NCBI GenBank assembly: GCA_036562265.1
Contig: DATCKS010000275.1
Span: 1 to 5,968 of the forward strand
DNA length: 5,968 nt
Source: DASVDK01 sp036562265 [NCBI: Thermodesulfobacteriota bacterium]
GTDB lineage: Bacteria > DASVDK01
Direction: 5' to 3'
This document shows positions 1 through 5,773 of this stretch, piece by piece (the stretch's first letter is position 1; each line of letters opens with the position of its first letter). A program made the translations under genes and the position numbers. A model generated the notes under the pieces. That model was not told the origin of the DNA. It saw nothing but the letters and a program-made list of their open reading frames with translations, and made no database searches.

Positions 1-321
1 CGCCGCCGGCACATCAGCTTCGAGCTGTTCGTCGAGCGGCGGACGCCGGGGGTCCGCCGGGCGCTCGAGGTCGCGGCGGAACTCTGCATCCTGGCGTTCC
101 AGCTCGTCCTCGTCGTCTACGGGTGGAACCTCGTCCAGACCATGGGCGACGAGACCGCGGCGTCGCTCCTGTGGCTGCGCATGGGGTGGGTCTACGCCGT
201 CATCCCGGCCTGCGGCCTCCTCATGGCGCTCGTGAGCCTCCACCGGCTGGTCGGGCTCCTGCGCGGGCAGGCGGCGGCCCCGGGCGGCGGCTCTCACGCG
301 TCCGCCGGCGCAACGGAATAG
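1..321 (+). CDS. dctQ: TRAP transporter small permease, DctQ family (5' truncated by window edge)
   Basis: The 106 visible residues are the C-terminal part of the small membrane subunit of a tripartite ATP-independent periplasmic (TRAP) transporter. The family protein is usually about 160-190 aa with four membrane helices, so roughly the first third to half lies outside the window. The visible part starts with a basic/amphipathic stretch (HISFELFVERR, residues 4-14). A hydrophobic helix follows at about 21-42, then a short loop and a last helix at about 63-85. That last helix contains the YAVIPACGLLMAL segment, which matches the conserved 'P-x-x-x-LM' end of DctQ proteins. The tail is hydrophilic and Gly/Ala-rich. 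The strongest support is the adjacent DctM gene 8 bases downstream. In the family, DctQ binds DctM in the inner membrane and helps dock the periplasmic binding protein. The symbol is a family label; the substrate is not shown to be a C4-dicarboxylate. Confidence 0.85.
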   Translation, partial: RRRHISFELFVERRTPGVRRALEVAAELCILAFQLVLVVYGWNLVQTMGDETAASLLWLRMGWVYAVIPACGLLMALVSLHRLVGLLRGQAAAPGGGSHASAGATE

Positions 322-329
322 GGGCGACG

Positions 330-1607
330 ATGGAGTTCCTCGTCCTCGCCGTCATCGTGCTCCTCACGCTGATCAACGTCCCGATCGCCTACGCGCTCGT
401 CCTCACGGCCGGCCTGTTCATCGCGATCACGGGGACCGCCTCGCTCTCGATCCTGCCGCTCAGCATGTTCGGCGGCGCCTCGTCGTTCCCGCTGCTCGCG
501 ATCCCGCTCTTCATCCTGGCCGGCGGCCTCATGGACACCTCGGGCATCTCGCTGCGCCTGGTGAACATGGCGCAGAGCCTCGTCGGGTTCGTTCGCGGCG
601 GCCTCGGCATGGTCACGGTCGTGGCGACGATGATCCAGAGCGAGATCTCCGGCTCGTCGGTCGCCGACGCCGCCGCCATCGGCAACGTCGTCATCCCGGC
701 GATGGAGAAGCGTGGCTACCCGCGGGCGCTGTCGGCCGCCATCGTGTCGAACGCCGCCTCGGCCGCCATCCTGATCCCCCCGTCCATCCCGATGATCATC
801 TACGCCTGGATGGCCGAGACCTCCGTGGCGAAGCTCTTCCTGGCCGGCTTCCTGCCCGGCTTCATCGCCTGCGCCGCGATGATGGCCCTCGTCTACTACT
901 ACGCGCGGAAGCTGAACCTCCCGGTCGAGCAGCGCTTCTCCCTGGCCGAGGTCGGCCGCTCGACGCTCCGGGCCGGCTTCGCGCTCCTGATCCCGGTCAT
1001 CATCTGGGCCGGCATCCTGCTCGGCGTGACGACGGCCACCGAGGCCGCGGGGCTCGCCGTCGTCGCCGCGCTCGCGATCGGTGCGCTCGTCTACCGCGAG
1101 CTTCCGGGACGGGAGGTCGTCCGGATCCTCAAGGACTCCTCCGCGCAGACCGCCCAGGTCATGATGATCGTCGCCGCGTCGGCCGTCCTCGGGTGGTACC
1201 TCACGAGCGAGCAGATCCCGCAGAAGTTCGCGCAGATGATGCTCGAGACGACGACGAACCGGTACGTGATCCTCCTCTTCCTCAACGTCTTCTTCCTCGT
1301 GGCGGGGATGTTCCTGCACTCGGCGGCGGCGATCATCCTCATCGTGCCGATCGTCATGCCGCTCGTCCGGCAACTCGGGATCGACCCGGTCCACTTCGGC
1401 GTCATCGTCACGATCAACCTCGGCGTGGGGCAGCAGACGCCGCCGGTGGCGACCGTCCTCTTCACGACGGCCGCGATCGCCCGGCTGCCCTTCTGGGAGG
1501 TCTTCAAGGCGTCCTGGCCCTTCACGCTCGTGCTCGTCCTGGTCACCCTCCTGGTCACCTACGTGCCCTGGATCAGCCTGGTCGTCCCGAGCCTCTTCGA
1601 CTGGTAG
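330..1607 (+). CDS. dctM: TRAP transporter large permease, DctM family
   Basis: This 425-aa protein is the ion-coupled, substrate-translocating subunit of the TRAP transporter in the inner membrane. Its length is typical for DctM. Hydrophobic segments run along the whole protein (about 11-12 helices, beginning MEFLVLAVIVLL). Family landmarks are IPLFILAGGLMDTSG (58-72), SGSSVADAAAIG (107-118), ILIPPSIPMIIYA (147-159), TTATEAAGLA (234-243) and NLGVGQQTPPVA (363-374). The GSSVADAA and TPP motifs lie in the elevator/ion-binding region of the family. I chose the ATG at 330 because AGGGG at 320-324 lies five bases before it and the protein then starts with the usual first helix. The frame stays open upstream to an ATG at 123, but that extension overlaps dctQ and encodes a non-hydrophobic Arg/Pro/Gly-rich peptide. 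The gene is probably cotranscribed with dctQ. The substrate cannot be read from this subunit, since the binding protein that sets it is absent from the window. Confidence 0.96.
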   Translation: MEFLVLAVIVLLTLINVPIAYALVLTAGLFIAITGTASLSILPLSMFGGASSFPLLAIPLFILAGGLMDTSGISLRLVNMAQSLVGFVRGGLGMVTVVATMIQSEISGSSVADAAAIGNVVIPAMEKRGYPRALSAAIVSNAASAAILIPPSIPMIIYAWMAETSVAKLFLAGFLPGFIACAAMMALVYYYARKLNLPVEQRFSLAEVGRSTLRAGFALLIPVIIWAGILLGVTTATEAAGLAVVAALAIGALVYRELPGREVVRILKDSSAQTAQVMMIVAASAVLGWYLTSEQIPQKFAQMMLETTTNRYVILLFLNVFFLVAGMFLHSAAAIILIVPIVMPLVRQLGIDPVHFGVIVTINLGVGQQTPPVATVLFTTAAIARLPFWEVFKASWPFTLVLVLVTLLVTYVPWISLVVPSLFDW

Positions 1608-1620
1608 AATCGTCCGCATC

Positions 1621-4554
1621 ATGGCCACCGCGCATCCGACTGTCGACGATACCCGCGCGCTCGAGGCCGACCTGCGCCGGGAGGTCCGGGGCGAGGTCCG
1701 CTTCGACGCCTACACGCGCTTCCTCTTCTCGACCGACGCCTCGATGTACGCGATCGAGCCGCTCGGGGTCGTCTTCCCGAGGGACGGGGACGACATCCAG
1801 GCGGCCATCGCGGTGGCGCGCCGGCACGGCGTCCCGGTGCTCCCCCGCGGCGGCGGCACGAGCCTCGCCGGCCAGACCGTCGGCCGCGCGGTCGTCCTCG
1901 ACTGCTCGCGGCACATGTCCCGCGTCCTCGAGATCGACGCGGAGCGGATGCTCGCGCGGGTGCAGCCGGGCCTGGTGCAGGACGACCTCAACCGGGCGGC
2001 GGCGAAGGTGGGGCTCGCCTTCGGGCCGGACACCTCCACGAGCAACCGGGCCACCATCGGCGGGATGATCGGCAACAACTCCGCCGGGAGCCACTCGGTC
2101 ATCTACGGGATGACGATCGACCACGTCGTCGCCCTCGACGTCGTCCTCTCCGACACGAGCCGGGCGCGCTTCGAGGCGGTCGGGCCCGAAGAGGTCGCGC
2201 GCCGCGCGAAGGGGGACTCGCTCGAGGCCCGGATCTACCGGGAGCTGCCGGCGCTCGCCGCGGCCCACCGCCGGGCCATCGACAGCCGCTTCCCGGAGTT
2301 CTGGCGGCGGGCCGGCGGCTACCGGCTCGACCGGATCCCGACCGACGGGGGGCTCGACCTCGCGAAGTTCGTCGTGGGTGCCGAGGGGACGCTCGTCGCG
2401 ATCACCGAGGCGGTGGTGCGGCTCGTCCCGAAGCCGAAGTTCGTCGTCATGGGGGTCGGCCAGTTCCGGACGGTGGCCGAGGCGATCGAGGCGACCGGCG
2501 ACGCGCTGGCGGTCAAGCCGGCGGCGGTCGAGCTGATCGACAAGACGATCCTCGACCTCGCCCGCCAGTCGCGCGAGTTCGGCAAGATCGGCAGCTTCAT
2601 CGAGGGGGACCCGGGCGCCCTCATGTTCGTCGAGTGCTACGGGGAGACCGAGGCCGAGGCGCTCGACGCCCTCGATCGGCTCCAGGCGACGTGGGCCCGC
2701 CACGGGCACGGCTACAGCTTCTTCCGCGCCACGAGCCGCGCGGCGCAGCAGGCGGTCCTCAAGGTCCGCAAGTCCGGGCTCGGCTTCCTCATGGCGGCCG
2801 GCCGCGGCACGAACCGCCCCATCGCCTTCATCGAGGACACCGCGGTCGACCCGCGACACCTGCCGGCCTACACGGAGCGGTTCAAGCAGATCCTCGATCG
2901 CCACGGGCTCAAGGCCGGCTTCTACGGCCACGCCTCCGTGGGCTGCCTCCACATCCGCCCCTTCATGGACCTGACCCGCCCGGGCGAAATCCAGAAGATG
3001 CGGGCGGTGGCCGAGGCGGTCCGCGACCTCGTCGCCGAGTACGGCGGCGCGATGAGCAGCGAGCACGGCGACGGGCTCGCCAGGAGCGAGTGGAACCGCC
3101 GCCTCTTCGGCGACGAGCTCTACGAGGCGATGCGCCAGGTGAAGCGGGTCTTCGACCCCGAGGGTCGCATGAACCCGGGCAAGATCGTCGACGCGCCGGC
3201 CATGGACGAGCACCTGCGCGACCCGGCCCTGCCGCCCGCCGGCCCCATCGAGACGCACTTCCACTTCGAGGAGGGGATGCGCGGCGCGGCGGCCCGCTGC
3301 ATGCGGATCGGGCTCTGCCGCAAGGGCTTCGAGGGGACGATGTGCCCTTCCTACATGGCGACGCGCGTCGAGGACCACTCGACCCGCGGCCGGGCCAACG
3401 CGCTCGTGAAGGCGCTCTCGGACCCCGATCCGCGGCGGGCGCTCGGCGACGCACGGCTCTACGAGATCCTCGACCTCTGCCTCGAGTGCAAGGCGTGCAA
3501 GAGCGAGTGCCCGCTCACGGTCGACATGGCGACGCTGAAGAGCGAGTTCCTCGCCCACTACTACGCGGTGCACGGCGTGCCGCTCCGGGCGCGCCTCTTC
3601 GGGCGGGTGCGGTCGCTGAACCGTGCAGGCTCGGCCCTGGCGCCCCTCTCGAACCTCCCCTCGCGCTTCGGGCCGGCGCGCTGGCTCCTCGAGAAGGTGG
3701 TGGGCATCGACCGGCGACGGCCGCTTCCGCGCTTCGAGCGCGAGACGCTGCCGCGATGGTTCGCGTCGCGGCCCCGGCCGGCCGGCGGCGGCGAACGGGG
3801 CGACGTCGTCTTCCTCGCCGACTCCTTCACGAGCTTCACCGAGCCGGCCATCGGCCGGGCCGCGATCGAGCTGCTCGAGCGCGCCGGGTACCGCGTTCGG
3901 CTCGAGACCGAGGTCTGTTGCGGCCGCGCCCAGATCTCGAAGGGCCTGCTCGGCGACGCGAAGGCGAGCGCCGCCGCCCTGGCGGCGAAGCTCGGGCCCG
4001 AGGCGGCCCGCGGCGTGACGATCGTCGGCTGCGAGCCTTCCTGCCTCCTCACGCTGCGCGAGGAGCACCCGGCGCTCCTCCCCGGGAACGCCGACGCGGC
4101 GGCCGTGGCGAAGCGGGCGCGGCTCGTCGAGGAGCTGCTCGTCGAGGCGATCGACGAGGGCGCCCTCGCCGTGCCGGCGGCCAACGGAGAGCCGCCGCGG
4201 CGCGTCCTCTTCCACGGCCACTGCCATCAGAAGGCGCTCGCCGGCACCGCCGCCACGGTCGCCCTCCTCTCGCGCATCCCGGGGGCCGAGGTCGTCGAGC
4301 TCGACGCCGGCTGCTGCGGGATGGCCGGCTCCTTCGGGTTCGAGGCCGAGCACTACGACCTCTCGATGGCCATCGGGGGCCAGCGTCTCTTCCCTGCCGT
4401 GAGGGCGGAGGGGCCGGAGACACTCGTGGCCGCGACCGGCGTCTCCTGCCGCCAGCAGATCGCGCACGGCACGGGGCGCAGAGCCCACCATCCGGTGGTG
4501 CTCCTGCACGAGGCCATCACGCGCGGAGGGACGCCGCAAGGCGGCGGCGCGTGA
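1621..4554 (+). CDS. FAD-binding and (Fe-S)-binding D-2-hydroxyacid dehydrogenase (D-lactate / D-2-hydroxyglutarate dehydrogenase-like, YdiJ type)
   Basis: This 977-aa fusion joins a GlcD-like flavin half to a GlcF-like iron-sulfur half, close to the usual ~950-1020 aa of the class. It should oxidise a D-2-hydroxyacid to the 2-oxoacid and pass electrons through Fe-S clusters towards quinone, probably at the inner face of the membrane. The PCMH-type FAD domain spans about 40-270: PRGGGTSLAGQTVG (75-88), TIGGMIGNNSAGSHS (145-159), GAEGTLVAITE (253-263). The FAD-oxidase C domain spans about 275-525. It has H437 and H444 in GHASVGCLHIRP, and E481-H482 in SSEHGDG; by spacing these match the metal ligands and catalytic base of human D-2-hydroxyglutarate dehydrogenase. 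FDPEGRMNPGKI (511-522) closes it. Fe-S ligands follow: C560, C566, C575, then C620, C623, C626, C630. Two Cys-rich 'CCG' domains fill 730-965: CCG 766-768, GCEPSC 803-808, HGHCHQK 865-871, CCG 898-900. The start is the first in-frame ATG/GTG; the 13-base gap holds no clear Shine-Dalgarno. The exact substrate is unresolved; it could be D-lactate, D-2-hydroxyglutarate, glycolate or another. Confidence 0.93.
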   Translation: MATAHPTVDDTRALEADLRREVRGEVRFDAYTRFLFSTDASMYAIEPLGVVFPRDGDDIQAAIAVARRHGVPVLPRGGGTSLAGQTVGRAVVLDCSRHMSRVLEIDAERMLARVQPGLVQDDLNRAAAKVGLAFGPDTSTSNRATIGGMIGNNSAGSHSVIYGMTIDHVVALDVVLSDTSRARFEAVGPEEVARRAKGDSLEARIYRELPALAAAHRRAIDSRFPEFWRRAGGYRLDRIPTDGGLDLAKFVVGAEGTLVAITEAVVRLVPKPKFVVMGVGQFRTVAEAIEATGDALAVKPAAVELIDKTILDLARQSREFGKIGSFIEGDPGALMFVECYGETEAEALDALDRLQATWARHGHGYSFFRATSRAAQQAVLKVRKSGLGFLMAAGRGTNRPIAFIEDTAVDPRHLPAYTERFKQILDRHGLKAGFYGHASVGCLHIRPFMDLTRPGEIQKMRAVAEAVRDLVAEYGGAMSSEHGDGLARSEWNRRLFGDELYEAMRQVKRVFDPEGRMNPGKIVDAPAMDEHLRDPALPPAGPIETHFHFEEGMRGAAARCMRIGLCRKGFEGTMCPSYMATRVEDHSTRGRANALVKALSDPDPRRALGDARLYEILDLCLECKACKSECPLTVDMATLKSEFLAHYYAVHGVPLRARLFGRVRSLNRAGSALAPLSNLPSRFGPARWLLEKVVGIDRRRPLPRFERETLPRWFASRPRPAGGGERGDVVFLADSFTSFTEPAIGRAAIELLERAGYRVRLETEVCCGRAQISKGLLGDAKASAAALAAKLGPEAARGVTIVGCEPSCLLTLREEHPALLPGNADAAAVAKRARLVEELLVEAIDEGALAVPAANGEPPRRVLFHGHCHQKALAGTAATVALLSRIPGAEVVELDAGCCGMAGSFGFEAEHYDLSMAIGGQRLFPAVRAEGPETLVAATGVSCRQQIAHGTGRRAHHPVVLLHEAITRGGTPQGGGA

Positions 4555-4566
4555 TCCGGGGCTCCC

Positions 4567-5439
4567 GTGGGCGCTGACGCGCTCGCCCTGATCCTCGGCG
4601 CGGCCGGCATCCACGCCACGTGGAACCTCCTCGCCAAGCGGGCGACCGACCAGGGCGCGTTCCTGGTCGTCGCGAGCTGGGCGGCGGCGCTCCTCTCGCT
4701 CCCCTTCGGCGTCGTCGGGCTTGCAACCGGCGGCGTCCCGCCCATCGGGCTTGCCGCCGCCGCCGCGAGCGGGGCGATCCACGCCGGCTACTTCGCGCTC
4801 CTCGGCGCCGGGTATCGGCGAGGCGACCTCTCCGTCGTCTACCCGGTCGCCCGCGGCAGCTCGCCCCTCCTCGTGGCGCTCCTCGCCCCCGCGCTCCTCG
4901 GCGACCGGCTCTCCACGCTCGGCTGGGTCGGGGTCGGCACGATCGTCGCCGGGCTCGCGCTCGTCGCGTCCGGGGGGTTCCGCGGCGGCGAGGCGGGACG
5001 CGCGGGGACCCGGGGCGCCGGCGTGGCGCTCGGGCTCGCGGTCGGCGCCACGTCGGCGGCCTACTCGCTCGTCGACCGCGTCGGCGTGAGCGTCGTGTCG
5101 CCGCCCGTCTACCTGGGACTCCAGATGGCCGGCGCGGCGCTCCTCCTCGCGCCCGCCTGGCTGCGCTCGAAGGCCGGCCGGCGCCGCCTCGCCGCCGCGA
5201 CTCGCGGCAGCGGGCTCGGCCTCGCCGTCGCCTGCGGCGCCGGGATCCTCGGCGCCTACGGCCTCGTCCTGGCCGCCATGCGGCTTGCGCCGCTCGCGTA
5301 CGTGGTGGCCGGCCGGGAACTGGCGATCGTCGTCGGCACCGCGCTCGGGGCGTTCGTGCTCGAGGAGCCGGTCGACGCCTCGCGCGCCCTCGGCGCCGTC
5401 GCGGTCCTCGCCGGAGTCGTCCTGCTCGCCCTTGCCTGA
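4567..5439 (+). CDS. DMT superfamily transporter, EamA family
   Basis: This 290-aa integral membrane protein has the length and two-fold repeat of EamA (DMT) transporters, which have ten helices in two five-helix halves. The first half (about 5-136) includes the typical start IHATWNLLAKRATD (15-28), YFALLGAGYRRGDLSVVYPV (75-94) and RGSSPLLVALLAPALLGDRLS (96-116). The second half (about 149-289) repeats this with GVALGLAVGATSAAYSLVDR (152-171), LAYVVAGRELAIVVGTALGA (243-262) and a closing helix after LEEPVD (265-270). Each half thus ends with the acidic 'G/E-E/D' turn before its last helix. The start is GTG at 4567: GGGG at 4558-4561 lies five bases upstream, and the next in-frame Met is residue 187. 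It begins 12 bases after the dehydrogenase stop, so it is probably in the same operon. Family members export or import small metabolites such as amino acids, and no substrate can be assigned here. It might export a product of the pathway or be an unrelated passenger. Confidence 0.92.
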   Translation: MGADALALILGAAGIHATWNLLAKRATDQGAFLVVASWAAALLSLPFGVVGLATGGVPPIGLAAAAASGAIHAGYFALLGAGYRRGDLSVVYPVARGSSPLLVALLAPALLGDRLSTLGWVGVGTIVAGLALVASGGFRGGEAGRAGTRGAGVALGLAVGATSAAYSLVDRVGVSVVSPPVYLGLQMAGAALLLAPAWLRSKAGRRRLAAATRGSGLGLAVACGAGILGAYGLVLAAMRLAPLAYVVAGRELAIVVGTALGAFVLEEPVDASRALGAVAVLAGVVLLALA

Positions 5440-5470
5440 GGCGCCCCACCCTCCACGGGCGTTCACAGCG

Positions 5471-5488
5471 CGCCGCGGTTTGGCGGCG
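5471..5488 (+). terminator. Possible weak terminator hairpin after the EamA gene
   Basis: CGCCGC (5471-5476) can pair with GCGGCG (5483-5488) around a six-base loop, 31 bases after the stop of the EamA gene. A second small stem, CGCCC/GGGCG (5442-5446 with 5457-5461), precedes it. No run of T follows either stem, so neither is a canonical intrinsic terminator. The call rests on position (end of an operon, before a new promoter) more than on sequence. Termination could equally be Rho-dependent. Confidence 0.25.
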
Positions 5489-5525
5489 GGGTCTTCAAGA
5501 CTTTCGAGACCTTGCGGTCCGAACC

Positions 5526-5542
5526 AACTGGTCCGACCACAG
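5526..5542. promoter_or_regulatory. Candidate GntR (FadR-subfamily) operator, distal site
   Basis: Positions 5529-5539 read TGGTCCGACCA, a perfect five-base inverted repeat around one base. This fits the TNGTNNNACNA core known for FadR-subfamily GntR regulators. The 17 bases from 5526 match the E. coli FadR consensus as I remember it (AACTGGTCNGACCAGTT) at the first 14 positions and none of the last three. The half-site GGTCCGA also occurs 14 bases earlier (5516-5522). The site is centred about 94 bases before the -35 box centre and about 124 bases before the expected transcription start. The regulator is not in the window. Confidence 0.45.
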
Positions 5543-5600
5543 GCCCCAAGAGGGCTTCCAAACCGCGTTCACGAGGCCAGAACGGCCCTGTGAGAGCCCA

Positions 5601-5617
5601 TTTTGGCCTGACCAATT
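5601..5617. promoter_or_regulatory. Candidate GntR-type operator, middle site
   Basis: TTGGCCTGACCAA at 5603-5615 is an inverted repeat centred on 5609, with one mismatched pair (5607/5611). It has the TTGG-N5-CCAA form of FadR/LldR/PdhR-subfamily operators. It lies just upstream of the -35 box, centred 19 bases from the next site and 75 bases from the distal one, so all three are separated by near-integral helical turns. It is weaker than the distal site. The assignment is by resemblance only. Confidence 0.35.
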
Positions 5618-5619
5618 TC

Positions 5620-5636
5620 CTCTTGACAGACCAGTT
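5620..5636. promoter_or_regulatory. Candidate GntR-type operator half-site overlapping the -35 box
   Basis: GACCAGTT at 5629-5636 is the exact reverse complement of AACTGGTC at 5526-5533, the best half of the distal site. Its left half (CTCTTGAC) is degenerate and contains the -35 hexamer. A protein bound here would cover the promoter and most likely repress it. Because the left half is constrained by the -35 box, only the right half is informative. Confidence 0.35.
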
Positions 5637-5651
5637 TTTTGTGCGTATATT
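5623..5651 (+). promoter_or_regulatory. Near-consensus sigma70 promoter for the gene at 5774
   Basis: A perfect -35 hexamer TTGACA (5623-5628) is followed by exactly 17 bases and the -10 hexamer TATATT (5646-5651), one base from TATAAT. The spacer contains a T6 run (5635-5640). The element sits in the only AT-rich island of the window. The expected transcription start is about 5657-5659, leaving a leader of about 115 bases before the ATG at 5774. No upstream gene overlaps it and the downstream gene is correctly oriented. Confidence 0.82.
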
Positions 5652-5657
5652 CACAAT

Positions 5658-5773
5658 CACGAGGGCACGGCGCGCGTGGGGCTCGTTGAAGGCGGCTCCT
5701 CGAGCGCGCGACGGCGCTCCGCTTCGAAGCCGGGAACGGCCCCGGCCCCGCGGCGCCCTCGGGAGCATCCGAC
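5658..5773 (+). promoter_or_regulatory. Structured 5' leader of the gene at 5774
   Basis: The predicted leader has several possible stems. CGAGGGC (5660-5666) can pair with GCCCTCG (5755-5761), closing almost the whole leader. Inside are GAGCGC/GCGCTC (5702-5707 with 5714-5719), the palindrome GCTTCGAAGC (5721-5730) and CCGGG/CCCGG (5730-5734 with 5741-5745). The last base of the closing stem is the first base of the GGGAG Shine-Dalgarno (5761-5765), so folding could affect ribosome access. I recognise no known riboswitch, and at this GC content such stems also arise by chance. Confidence 0.3.

Larger units (their letters stand above)
5440..5773. other. Intergenic region between the transporter/dehydrogenase operon and the next gene
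   Basis: I find no supportable gene in these 334 bases. The first ~150 bases are GC-rich and hold short hairpins, including CGCCGC/GCGGCG at 5471-5488 and the perfect 11-base dyad GTCTTCAAGAC at 5491-5501. The stretch 5600-5660 is about 60% A+T by my count, in sharp contrast to the rest of the window, and carries the promoter. The remainder is a GC-rich transcribed leader. Short open frames on either strand here look random: they have no recognisable protein, no ribosome binding site, and overlap the promoter. Confidence 0.8.

Noticed and set aside
123-329. A 69-residue N-terminal extension of DctM starting at an ATG at 123
   Set aside because: It overlaps the dctQ reading frame and encodes a non-hydrophobic Arg/Pro-rich peptide. 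The ATG at 330 has a good ribosome binding site and starts directly at the first helix.
294-1628. A 444-codon minus-strand frame opposite dctM
   Set aside because: It is a highly charged, His/Asp/Arg/Glu-rich shadow of a membrane-protein gene, with no domain seen.
2634-4577. A 647-codon + strand frame inside the dehydrogenase gene
   Set aside because: It is an Arg/Gly/Pro-rich out-of-frame translation of a gene with well-conserved motifs; it has no domain and no ribosome binding site.
1573-5466. A 1297-codon open frame on the minus strand across the dehydrogenase and EamA genes
   Set aside because: It is a by-product of GC-rich third positions in the + strand genes. Its translation is a low-complexity Arg/Asp/Glu/Gly/Ala mix with no recognisable domain, and it lies opposite two clearly conserved proteins.
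5620-5660. Possible factor-independent terminator ending in the T6 run at 5635-5640
   Set aside because: No GC-rich stem directly precedes the T run, and the run lies in the 17-base spacer of a near-perfect promoter.
5440-5773. Possible mobile-element remnant or attachment site in the AT-rich intergenic region
   Set aside because: I see no terminal inverted repeats, target duplications, tRNA end or transposase fragment. The composition shift is explained by a promoter.
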